A DNA stretch of 64,000 nt, taken from positions 620,001 through 684,000 of the forward strand of contig NZ_QPCG01000002.1 of NCBI RefSeq assembly GCF_003351025.1. Direction: 5' to 3'. The notes under the pieces are model-generated. The model saw only the letters and a program-made list of their open reading frames with translations, made no database searches and was not told the DNA's origin. A program made the position numbers and the translations under genes. The DNA comes from Mucilaginibacter endophyticus. Lineage in GTDB: Bacteria > Bacteroidota > Bacteroidia > Sphingobacteriales > Sphingobacteriaceae. Below are positions 37,042 through 45,134 of this stretch, one piece after another (position 1 is the first letter of the stretch; each line of letters starts with the position of its first letter).

Positions 37042-37881
37042 TTAATTGGTTATTAGTTTGTATGCCACTACTTTCTTCGAAAAAAAGGTCGGCATGTATA
37101 AAATATGATTAACGGTATCATAACCCAGGTCGGCAGTACTCATCTTTTGCGCTTCTGAATCAAGCAGTACTTCTACTTTCCCATCCGCAGACACATAAAA
37201 TATATGCCCTGACCAGCAGGTGATCAGGAAATCGCCATTCCCAACCGGTTCAAGGCCATCACCATTGCAAGTAATCGTGGCAATCTGTGTTAAATTACCT
37301 TTGCTGTCGGCTTTCATAAACTTCGGCCCGCTCATGATATACAGGTCGTTATCTATTGCTTTAAGCCCGTTAACACCGGTTACCTGGGTTAAAAAGGTGG
37401 TTACCTTTCCTTTTTCAACGCGGTGGATCTTGAAGGTTTTGCTATCTGATACATAAACCACGCCTTTTGAATCAACAGTAACATCATTTAAAACTTTAGC
37501 GCTGTCGATAGCTATTTTATTGATCACTTTGCCGGTTTTGATATCAATAACAACAAGTTCAGACAAATCGGCTACATATAATTTGTCGCCAAACCGTCCC
37601 ATGCCTTTAGCAGAGTTTAAGCCTGTTGTAAAATCAAGGTCGATGATTTTGCCATCCAAACCTATTTTGGCAACCCCTCCTTTACCAACGGCGGTGCTGG
37701 AGTTTCCACCAATTTCGGATACGTATAAAATCTGTTTTTTAAAATCCGGTAAAACCGATTCAGGGACCCGTACAACGGAATCGGTTTCCCAAAGCTTCTC
37801 CAACCGGTGGGTTTGGGCCGAAACGCCCTGTACCATAAATGCCAATAAAGCAGGCAATACGCATTTAAAAAAGTGTTTCAT
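37042..37881 (-). CDS. SMP-30/NHL-like beta-propeller exported protein
   Basis: A 279-residue protein with a signal peptide ending near VSAQ (about 22). The rest shows six propeller-type repeats with the pattern xLYVADLSELVVIDIKTG, VVYVSDSKTFKIHRVEKG and DLYIMSGPKFMKAD. That fits the SMP-30/gluconolactonase or NHL propeller superfamily. A conserved metal-site Glu may be in RVPESVLPD (about 41). The enzyme activity is not proven; it may be a sugar-lactone hydrolase or a plain binding propeller. It stands alone on the minus strand. Confidence 0.7.
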   Translation of the reverse strand: MKHFFKCVLPALLAFMVQGVSAQTHRLEKLWETDSVVRVPESVLPDFKKQILYVSEIGGNSSTAVGKGGVAKIGLDGKIIDLDFTTGLNSAKGMGRFGDKLYVADLSELVVIDIKTGKVINKIAIDSAKVLNDVTVDSKGVVYVSDSKTFKIHRVEKGKVTTFLTQVTGVNGLKAIDNDLYIMSGPKFMKADSKGNLTQIATITCNGDGLEPVGNGDFLITCWSGHIFYVSADGKVEVLLDSEAQKMSTADLGYDTVNHILYMPTFFSKKVVAYKLITN

Positions 37882-38031
37882 AGCAGGTTGTTTTATTGGT
37901 CAAGATACAGATAATAGCACAACCGATTGTATATCAATATGATTTATTTCTGTAATAAAACAACACCGCTTTGCTTAGGAAGACAGCAAGTAATTTTTGA
38001 GGAATATTTTAATGGAACTTAAATACAACCA

Positions 38032-38280
38032 TTAAGCCCGTTGCTCAAGGCTTGTATTTGATTTATTCTGCCGGATCAGGTGCCGCGCGGTAAACACTAC
38101 GGCTACTATCATTAACACCCATACCCAGGTATCTAAGGGACAACCATCAGGTCCGCCATCATTACCATCACAAAGCCCATCGCCCGGATCCGCAAAGGTT
38201 AGGGATACCGTAAGCAAATTTATTATTGTAAAAGCTATTATGGATTTCCATTTTGATACGATCATAGATAATACACACAT
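38032..38280 (-). CDS. small membrane protein with Gly/Asp/Cys-rich loop
   Basis: An 82-residue product. A hydrophobic signal-like segment (SKWKSIIAFTIINLLTVSLT) is followed by DPGDGLCDGNDGGPDGCPLD, a second membrane helix (TWVWVLMIVAVVFTA) and a basic tail. This tripartite shape recurs in small Bacteroidota proteins beside large secreted ones. The start is the ATG at 38280, 4 bp past the stop of the large type IX-sorted protein upstream, so they are cotranscribed. A start at 38265 is also possible. Function unknown. Confidence 0.6.
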   Translation of the reverse strand: MCVLSMIVSKWKSIIAFTIINLLTVSLTFADPGDGLCDGNDGGPDGCPLDTWVWVLMIVAVVFTARHLIRQNKSNTSLEQRA

Positions 38281-38284
38281 ACTG

Positions 38285-41200
38285 TTATTGTTTAAAAAAC
38301 ATTCCACTTCCAATTCTATCACCCGTGCTTTCATTAACCGCAACTACTATGTAAAGGCCCCGGCTCAAACCGGTAACGTTTTCCTGTATAGTGTTTGTGC
38401 CTGTTGCTGATAGTTTTTTGACAATTGCCCCCGAAGGACTAACTATATTTATCTTAACCTGATTGGCAGATGTTTGTTCTAATTTTATATTAACCGTACT
38501 GGCCGAGACTACTGTTGGATAAACCAGGAACTTATTTACACCCGAACCGGGTTGTATTTGAAAAGTGAGCTTATCAGACAGTTTAGTTTCGCCGGTCACC
38601 AGGTTCTGACTGAGCCTGTAAATGACCTGACCTGTGCCGGGCGTTGGATCGGTATAAGTATATTTGCCCGCACCTGTTGACCGCAAACTATCTATAGTTA
38701 AAAACGTCTTGCCGCCGTCTGCGCTTTTCTGAACACCGAAACCTGTAAAATTGCTCTCGTTATCGGTGTCCCAATTTAAGGTTATACCCTGGGTAACTTT
38801 TTTTCCAGTAAAGCTAATCAGGCGGTAATCATGTCCCGGAACGATGCCGATAGAAAGGTAAAACCTGTCATGCGCATAGCTGGCCGCATTCGACTCTACC
38901 TTGAACGCGTACTCATCATTATGAACAACATCAAGAGAATCATTGGTGTATTTATCTTTCAGGTAGATGGAATACCTTGGATCGATATTCTTTTTTATTG
39001 GTGCTGTAAGCTTGTATGTTCCATAATTAGAGAAGGTAACAATCAGGTTCACCCGTTTTAATTTTTCGAGATTGCCTGTGTAATTGGCAAAACAGCCTAT
39101 TGAATCGCTGCTTAAAGAATAAAACAGATCGCCCTGACCCGATGGTTGATAATAAGGAGCGTCTTCACCGTGGACAAATTTAGCAGAAGCATTTCCATCA
39201 AAGTTAATATCGGTAGAATTATGTATTACCGTATCCTGCGCCAATTCCATCGTAAGACGCGGCAAGGTGTTTTCAATATCATTGTTTGTGGTATTTGACG
39301 CAAACGATGCGGCGATATTTTTACCAGGATTACCCACTACGTTAAATACCGGATTAGTAGGAGGACTATAGTTTGAGTATGGAACTTTCATTGATTCATC
39401 AAATTTGATACCTACAGCACCTGAGGGGGCCAGAATAAAAAAGCCTTGTCCTGATAAAGCATATCGACTTGCGCCCGTGCCTGCGGAATTTGTACTGGCG
39501 TCATAAAGGGCAAATTTGGTAGATGAGCTGTTGGTTCCGGTATTAGCATCCTTTATCAGCATATAATAAAATTTATGTGTGATATTGGTAGTGGTATTAA
39601 CTGTATTTGCCAGATATAATGCACGAAGGTCAATTACCGAAGCATAAGGATTTCCAATAAGGTTTAAACCTTGCTTATTAGCATTTGAATGATAAGAAAA
39701 AGTAGTTGGTGCCCCTACAGCAGCAGCAGTATAATAAGTAGGCGCGGTATTGGGAAAATTAACAATATTGGCTGTCAACTGAGCATTAGTAGCGCCTGTT
39801 CCTTTGATAACTGCTCCAAAAAAGTTTAATGTAGCGTTGTCTGTTGCCGGGAATGGCCTTACAAACGGATTCGCAACACTCCTGCTTCCTCTAAAATAAT
39901 AAAGGAAACCGTTAGCAGCAGGCAAACCCTGGCTTGTTGAACTGAACGGTTTATATTCGTTCCCCACTACCATGTTTACATCAGTTGATGTGGGTGCATT
40001 TTCATCGTAAACAAAAACTGATGGGCTATTGCCTGTAGCTGTAGCGTTATCAAAGCCATTTGCCGAACCTCCCGGGCCTGTTATAAAGGTGGTTGCAATA
40101 AGCGGGATAAGATTATATGTAGCAACACCAGTGGCAGAGTTTGTAAATGTAGTTGTCGTATTCGTTACAGGTGATGACATCAGCATATAACGGCGTAGTG
40201 TACCCTTCACATAACGTTGAACATTGATGCTGCCGGTAATAGAGCCGGCTGCGAGGGTGCCTATGCTCGCGTCACCTGCAGAAGTAGAAAGTAACGTAAG
40301 TGCTGTTGTAGTGGAAGTTGCGTTACCCACCGCGAGTATGGCTGAAGTATTAACGTTTAAAGTATAGGTGGGCGCAATAGTAAATTTGCTACCTGAGGCC
40401 ATTGTTTTGGTTCCACCTGTAGTAAAGGTTACATTGTAAAAAGCTGTGCCATTAGTGGTAGCATCAGTGAGGGTTTGCGTTGTACCGTCAAATGATATTA
40501 AAGCCGCCGAATTTGGTGTAAAGGTGCCGGTGTTGGTATAGTTGCGCGCGATGGTCACATTCCCCGCTCCCATTGTCATTGTTCCTGAATTATTAATATC
40601 ACGATTAATATCAGTTGTGCCAGCCCCTCCTGTTATCGTAGATGTATTATTCCAATCGGTGCCAACTATGGTAGTAGTAGTCGCATTGGCAAATGTTGTC
40701 GGTGTGCTTGTAGTTAAAACCGAATCTATTCGGAATGTACCCGCCCCGGTACCTATCTGAGCAGTACCACTGGAGGCATTTATAGTAACATTATCATATT
40801 GGGCTATTGAGGTGTTAATGGTACCACCACCAGTACCAAAGCCCGCTGTACTTGTAGTATAAACAGTTGGAGACGCCGCTGTATAAATCACGGTACACTT
40901 ACCGCCAGCTGTCGACGACCCATTAAAATTCACTGACGCATACGGAGTTGGAATAGATGGCAATGCATTAGCATTGGTTAAAATGAGGGTAGGATTAGAT
41001 ACAGTGTTAGCGACTTTATAAGTAGTGAAGGAATTAATAGTGAAATAACCAGCATTTAAAGATGTGCTGCGATTAACAAAGGTGATTTGCCCCCCAATCG
41101 TCATTGTCCCGCCTTCCAAACGTACACCGCTTCCATTTTGAGCCAACACATTAATATTTATATTTACATTATTAGTAACGTTAAGCGTTTTTACCTCCAA

Positions 41201-41737
41201 AAACAAAAAAGCCTGGTTAGAAGTAGTTACGTTAGATGTATTGCCAAATACAATATTTGTACAGGTAATTGAGCCCGTGCCTCTAATATCATTAAATATA
41301 GTACCATTAGTACTACCTGTATAATCCTGGGCTATATTGCCGGTAACCGTTAAGGTTGAGTTTACCGTTAAAACTGTACCAGTTAAAGTAGTACCAGTTA
41401 AAATAGCTCCGGCAGTGCTATTGTACTGCTTTTGTCCAAAATTTATTGACGCTACCGTAATGTTGGAAGCTAATGTTGGCTGGATAAGATATGGGCCCGA
41501 TACAACCCCAAAATTAACAATATCGTCTGTTCGGTTGTTACCACCGGGATAAAGTTGCACAGCTGTTCCCGTTCCCGTAACCGACCAATTACTTGTATTT
41601 GTCCAGTCGGTTGTCAGCGCACCGGCAGTCCAATTAAACGTGTAGACCGCAAGAGCTTTACCCGTAAAAAAACAAAGATTTAGAAGAATTAATAGAACTG
41701 GTTTATATGATATTTTTAAGACGGCCCTCAAGCGCAT
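38285..41737 (-). CDS. large secreted protein with type IX sorting domain
   Basis: An 1150-residue extracellular protein. The signal peptide ends near GKALA (about 30). The N-terminal two fifths is made of Thr-, Asn- and Gly-rich strands in a right-handed beta-helix style (FNWTAGALTTDWTNTSNWS, many TGTGT and NVTINA phrases), typical of surface polymers. A middle region (about 500-950) has mixed beta strands. The C-terminal sorting domain (about 1065-1150: KFLVYPTVVSASTVNIKL, then GLSRGLYIVVAV) sends it through the type IX system. The ligand is unknown. A small membrane-protein gene follows by 4 bp. Confidence 0.85.
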   Translation of the reverse strand: MRLRAVLKISYKPVLLILLNLCFFTGKALAVYTFNWTAGALTTDWTNTSNWSVTGTGTAVQLYPGGNNRTDDIVNFGVVSGPYLIQPTLASNITVASINFGQKQYNSTAGAILTGTTLTGTVLTVNSTLTVTGNIAQDYTGSTNGTIFNDIRGTGSITCTNIVFGNTSNVTTSNQAFLFLEVKTLNVTNNVNININVLAQNGSGVRLEGGTMTIGGQITFVNRSTSLNAGYFTINSFTTYKVANTVSNPTLILTNANALPSIPTPYASVNFNGSSTAGGKCTVIYTAASPTVYTTSTAGFGTGGGTINTSIAQYDNVTINASSGTAQIGTGAGTFRIDSVLTTSTPTTFANATTTTIVGTDWNNTSTITGGAGTTDINRDINNSGTMTMGAGNVTIARNYTNTGTFTPNSAALISFDGTTQTLTDATTNGTAFYNVTFTTGGTKTMASGSKFTIAPTYTLNVNTSAILAVGNATSTTTALTLLSTSAGDASIGTLAAGSITGSINVQRYVKGTLRRYMLMSSPVTNTTTTFTNSATGVATYNLIPLIATTFITGPGGSANGFDNATATGNSPSVFVYDENAPTSTDVNMVVGNEYKPFSSTSQGLPAANGFLYYFRGSRSVANPFVRPFPATDNATLNFFGAVIKGTGATNAQLTANIVNFPNTAPTYYTAAAVGAPTTFSYHSNANKQGLNLIGNPYASVIDLRALYLANTVNTTTNITHKFYYMLIKDANTGTNSSSTKFALYDASTNSAGTGASRYALSGQGFFILAPSGAVGIKFDESMKVPYSNYSPPTNPVFNVVGNPGKNIAASFASNTTNNDIENTLPRLTMELAQDTVIHNSTDINFDGNASAKFVHGEDAPYYQPSGQGDLFYSLSSDSIGCFANYTGNLEKLKRVNLIVTFSNYGTYKLTAPIKKNIDPRYSIYLKDKYTNDSLDVVHNDEYAFKVESNAASYAHDRFYLSIGIVPGHDYRLISFTGKKVTQGITLNWDTDNESNFTGFGVQKSADGGKTFLTIDSLRSTGAGKYTYTDPTPGTGQVIYRLSQNLVTGETKLSDKLTFQIQPGSGVNKFLVYPTVVSASTVNIKLEQTSANQVKINIVSPSGAIVKKLSATGTNTIQENVTGLSRGLYIVVAVNESTGDRIGSGMFFKQ

Positions 41738-42005
41738 AAGTAACCTTCATTTATTATTAGTTACTTTTTACGAAGAAATTTCAAAAAAGGTTTCCCATCA
41801 AAATATAAATTAACCATTAATTAACAACATATAGCTCTAAAATGATCACTCATCTATTCATTAGTTGGTTTGCATTCAATAAATGGACAAAAAACAAAGG
41901 CCTTTGATCCGGGTTAATCAACAGTAAAATTCAAAATATCGCCTAAAGCAAAAAAAGACCCGCCGTTCCCGGCAGGTCTTCCTATATTTTTTAATAAGCT
42001 GAGAA
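41738..42005. other. intergenic region with the terminator of the PorT-like gene
   Basis: AT-rich gap of 268 bp between two minus-strand genes. Apart from the terminator at 41950-41980, I see no recognised element; the promoter of the large secreted protein must lie here. Confidence 0.5.
41950..41980 (-). terminator. rho-independent terminator of the PorT-like gene
   Basis: On the reverse strand AAGACCTGCCG pairs with CGGCGGGTCTT (one mismatch) around a 4-base loop and is followed by seven T. Confidence 0.8.
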
Positions 42006-42593
42006 TTATAAAGAGAATAATTTATAGGCTAAAGAAAGGCTAAACAAGCTTACGCGCGTATGTGAGTTATCATTGCCATAAGGAATTTTGTTTAAACCAC
42101 CTTCGTAACGCAGGTCAACAGAAAAACTGCTGATATCAACGCCCGCTCCTACCTGGATAGCATAGTTGGCATCTTTATACCTTAAAGCGGTTGCATCATT
42201 GAAAGCATTGTCCTTACTTGTAGTAAATGAAAGCACAGGTCCACCATAAAACCTGCCGCCCAAGCCTAAGGCGCCAACTTTAGCACCAATTAACAATGGA
42301 ACATCAAAACTTTTAAAGCTTTGTTTGTTTGAAACACCGCCATTGTTTACAGTAACGCTTTTATCAGCAAAATAAAGTTCCGGCTGAAAAATGAAGCCTA
42401 AGCCGCCAATACGTGCCCAGGCACCAGCCTGGTAGCCTGCTTTATTATCATTGTTAAAAACGCCGTTAGAGGGAAAAGTTGAATAGTTTAAACCGCCTTT
42501 TAAACCAAAAGAAAAGCTCGGTATAACCTGCGCTTTTGATACGCCGATTGACAGTAAAAAAATAGAGAAGATAAGTAAAATTGATTTTTTCAT
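42006..42593 (-). CDS. PorT-like outer membrane beta-barrel protein
   Basis: A 195-residue protein with a signal peptide (MKKSILLIFSIFLLSIGVSK, ending SKAQ). The rest is an eight-stranded barrel of the PorT/outer-membrane beta-barrel family: SFGLKGGLNYSTF at the start, then FQPELYF, LLIGAKVG, YAIQVGAGVDISSFSVDLRY and a final VSLFSLSLAYKLF strand. No catalytic site; the role is probably structural or sensing. I chose the Met at 42593 because it begins the signal peptide. Confidence 0.82.
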   Translation of the reverse strand: MKKSILLIFSIFLLSIGVSKAQVIPSFSFGLKGGLNYSTFPSNGVFNNDNKAGYQAGAWARIGGLGFIFQPELYFADKSVTVNNGGVSNKQSFKSFDVPLLIGAKVGALGLGGRFYGGPVLSFTTSKDNAFNDATALRYKDANYAIQVGAGVDISSFSVDLRYEGGLNKIPYGNDNSHTRVSLFSLSLAYKLFSL

Positions 42594-42624
42594 TTTTATT
42601 AGGTGTTTGGAGTGATGTATTAAT

Positions 42625-42652
42625 GTTTTGCAAGCAATATTGTTTGCAAAAC
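42625..42652. promoter_or_regulatory. 28-bp near-perfect palindrome before the PorT-like gene
   Basis: GTTTTGCAAGCAAT and ATTGTTTGCAAAAC face each other with one mismatched pair. It lies 32 bp before the ATG and may be an operator. Confidence 0.4.
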
Positions 42653-42773
42653 TGGCGCTAAAATAGAAATATCCGGCCAAACCCAACCGATAAGTTCGGT
42701 AAAAGTTTAACCAGATATTTAACTGTTAATCGGTAATAAAAGTATAGGTTTTTATTAATCTTAAACAATTACA

Positions 42774-44099
42774 TCAAAGCGCTAAGTTGCCCTGGTAGTA
42801 ATCAAGTATTTTGGTACGGATAAAATAATCATACCGTGCATTGATCAGGTTGGTATTAGCCTGGTCATAGTTTGATTTGGCTATTACAAAATCAACCGAA
42901 GTAATGGCGCCCGAATTAAATTTAACTTCGGCAATCCGGTACGATTCGGCGTAGGCATCAACCTGGTCGCGCAGTAAATGATAGCGCTCAAGTGCCGACG
43001 TCATATTGATATAAGCCTGATCGATATTCTGCTTTAACTGGATCTTTGTAAAATCATTATTGTATTTAGCAGTTTGAAGATCAATACGGGCCAGCGCTAC
43101 TTTATTACGGTTCTGAAAATAGTTCAGAACAGGAATGCTCAACCCAACGCCAAAACCCGAACTGTAGTTATTTTTTAATTGCGAATAATAACCTGTATTA
43201 CCGGTACTTGAGTAGTTGGTTGCCAATGACCCGAATGCCGAGATAGTTGGCCATAAAGCACCTTTGGCAGATTTCACTTCTTTTTCGGCACTTTTTAACC
43301 GCAAATCGTAAGCTTTAACCAATGCCAGATCGTTAAGTGCTTTAGCATAAATCTCCTCTGCATTTTTGTCGTAGCTGCCGGGTAACTGATCAGCTGATAA
43401 GCGGGCGAGTTTAACGCTCTTATCCAATGGCACATTCATAATCTGTAACAAGTTGATCTTCGAAATACCCATTGCGGCTTTGGTGTTAACCGCGCCTATC
43501 TTACTGGTAGCCAGCGTACCTTTTAAATCATACAATGTAGCAGGCGGCGTAGCACCATCTTTGTTTAATATTGCTAACCTATCTACCTGTTTCTGGGCTT
43601 GTTCAACCTGTATATCGGTTGCCTTTAGCAGATCTTCATTATCAAGCACCTGCAAATAGGCAGTAATAACATTTAAAGTAACCAGATCCTTCGCCTGTTG
43701 AAAATCCATTTTACCAGCCTGGTATGCCAATGAGTAACGTTTGATATTGTTAATAAGGCTCATGCCGTTAAACAATGTCAGGTTACTGTTCAGGTTATAC
43801 TGGGCATACGTAATTTGTTGTGTTACGTAGTTATAGTTTGTTGGATCCTGGCTACGGCCATTACTTATGTTATGACTTACGTTGCCATTGATTGAAGGCA
43901 GCAGGTTTTCACGGGCCTGGTTATAGGCAATTTCCTGTGTTTGCATTTGCAATTCGCTCTTTTTTACATCGAGGTTGTTTTTAATTGCAAGATCAATACA
44001 TTGCTGTAAAGTAAGCACAGAATCTGCCGGGGCCTGGCTGTAAGCCTTTAAGTTTCCAAATACAACAAGACCGAGAAATAGTAATTTATAGTATCGCAT
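42774..44099 (-). CDS. TolC family outer membrane efflux protein
   Basis: A 441-residue outer-membrane channel of the TolC family. The signal peptide (MRYYKLLFLGLVVFGNLKAY) ends near AYSQA. Two repeats of long coiled helices follow, with the typical LTLQQCIDLAIKNNLDVKKS at the start and a second set near KSAEKEVKSAKGALWPTIS. The beta-barrel strands (FGVGLSIPVLNYF) fit the family. It is the exit duct of the ABC efflux system encoded upstream. The ATPase gene ends 13 bp before its start, so they share a transcript. No adaptor protein is encoded beside it. Confidence 0.92.
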   Translation of the reverse strand: MRYYKLLFLGLVVFGNLKAYSQAPADSVLTLQQCIDLAIKNNLDVKKSELQMQTQEIAYNQARENLLPSINGNVSHNISNGRSQDPTNYNYVTQQITYAQYNLNSNLTLFNGMSLINNIKRYSLAYQAGKMDFQQAKDLVTLNVITAYLQVLDNEDLLKATDIQVEQAQKQVDRLAILNKDGATPPATLYDLKGTLATSKIGAVNTKAAMGISKINLLQIMNVPLDKSVKLARLSADQLPGSYDKNAEEIYAKALNDLALVKAYDLRLKSAEKEVKSAKGALWPTISAFGSLATNYSSTGNTGYYSQLKNNYSSGFGVGLSIPVLNYFQNRNKVALARIDLQTAKYNNDFTKIQLKQNIDQAYINMTSALERYHLLRDQVDAYAESYRIAEVKFNSGAITSVDFVIAKSNYDQANTNLINARYDYFIRTKILDYYQGNLAL

Positions 44100-44112
44100 T
44101 TTATTATTGAGT

Positions 44113-44790
44113 TCAGAGTTTTCTTGATGAATCGATCCTGCCATCCAGCAAATCGATAATGCGCGAACCGTATTCGGCATTTTTTTCGGAGTGGGTAACC
44201 TGTATAATAGTTACGCCATCTTCTTTGTTAAGCTTACGGAACAGCTCCATGATCTCCTCGCCTTGTTTGGAGTTAAGGTTACCGGTAGGTTCGTCGGCCA
44301 GTAACAATTTTGGCTTGGCGATAAGCGCGCGGGCTATACCAACCAGTTGCTGTTGCCCGCCTGACAACTGCGCAGGGAAAAGGTCTTTTTTACCAACGAT
44401 GCTAAAGCGGTCGAGCATATCGGCTACCATAGCTTTACGCTCCGCACTTTTAAAATCCTGGTATATAAGCGGGGTTTCAATGTTCTCGTAAACGGTAAGC
44501 TCGTCAATTAAGTGATATGCCTGGAAAACGAAGCCGATGTATTGTTTATACAAAGCCGAACGCTGCTTTTCTTTAAGCTGATGCACAGCATGACCTTCAA
44601 AGTAATGGTAACCATCTGATGGCTCGTCAAGCATACCGATGATATTTAGTAATGTTGACTTGCCCGAACCTGAAGGTCCCATGATAGAAATGAATTCGCC
44701 TTCGTCAACCTCAAGGCTCAGATCGTTCAGGATGATGTTTCTGTTGCCCCCTACCTGGAAATACTTTGAAATATGCTGCAGTGATAACAT
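44113..44790 (-). CDS. ABC transporter ATP-binding protein (MacB/LolD type)
   Basis: A 225-residue cytoplasmic ATPase of the MacB/LolD/FtsE group, which works as a mechanotransmission pump with FtsX-type permeases. Walker A is GPSGSGKST (about residues 39-47), the Q loop FQAYHLIDE (about 89), the signature LSGGQQQLVGIARAL (about 142-156), Walker B LLLADEPTGNLNS (about 162-174) and the switch His in VTHSE (about 199). It is the only ATPase gene in the array; the permeases lie upstream on the same strand. It has its own promoter module (44872-44971) and precedes the TolC gene. Confidence 0.95.
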   Translation of the reverse strand: MLSLQHISKYFQVGGNRNIILNDLSLEVDEGEFISIMGPSGSGKSTLLNIIGMLDEPSDGYHYFEGHAVHQLKEKQRSALYKQYIGFVFQAYHLIDELTVYENIETPLIYQDFKSAERKAMVADMLDRFSIVGKKDLFPAQLSGGQQQLVGIARALIAKPKLLLADEPTGNLNSKQGEEIMELFRKLNKEDGVTIIQVTHSEKNAEYGSRIIDLLDGRIDSSRKL

Positions 44791-44871
44791 TTTTAATTAT
44801 TGAATTAGTTTGTTTATAAATAAATGAGTTAAACAATAATACTCATCATTTTGCGATTAACATATCAATAA

Positions 44872-44881
44872 CATACCAAAG
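44872..44881 (-). promoter_or_regulatory. conserved TTTGGTATG element before the ATPase gene
   Basis: The reverse strand reads CTTTGGTATG, which resembles the -24 half of a sigma-54 promoter (TGGYAY). The same element stands before permease 7. A matching -12 GC is not clear. It lies about 82 bp before the ATG at 44790. Confidence 0.45.
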
Positions 44882-44930
44882 TTATATCTAACTAACTATC
44901 AACACATTAAATCATATTACCAAATTATTA

Positions 44931-44971
44931 CTGTACGCTTATGTAACAGAATGCGTTCGGTTATGATACAG
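44931..44971 (-). promoter_or_regulatory. tandem 19-bp palindromic sites before the ATPase gene
   Basis: CTGTACGCTTATGTAACAG (44931-44949) and GCGTTCGGTTATGATACAG (44953-44971) are imperfect inverted repeats with a 22-bp period. They match the pair at 62586-62626 in sequence, in spacing, and in distance to TTTGGTATG. Confidence 0.65.
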
Positions 44972-44984
44972 TGTTTTTTGGGAG

Positions 44985-45129
44985 GTGAAAGATAAAAGGC
45001 GAAAGGTTAAAGGTTTTTAGAGGCGCAGGCAGCCATTGCCCTCCTTTTCCAGCCTCCCATACCTACGCCCTGAAACAACAAAAGCCGAAAGGAGTAAACC
45101 TTTCAGCTTTTACCTTTTACCTTTCGCCT
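44985..45129. repeat. inverted arms of 7-bp units after permease 1
   Basis: The left arm (44985-45013) is made of heptads GTGAAAG, ATAAAAG, GCGAAAG, GTTAAAG. The right arm (45099-45129) carries their reverse complement; 44997-45014 and 45112-45129 pair at 17 of 18 positions. A smaller hairpin (45081-45092 with 45099-45110) lies between. It separates permease 1 from the ATPase promoter and may end transcription. Confidence 0.7.
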
Positions 45130-45134
45130 AAAAA

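Noticed and set aside
42734..42757. AT-rich hairpin TAATAAAA/TTTTATTA as terminator of the TolC gene
   Set aside because: The stem is made only of A-T pairs and no T run follows on the minus strand.
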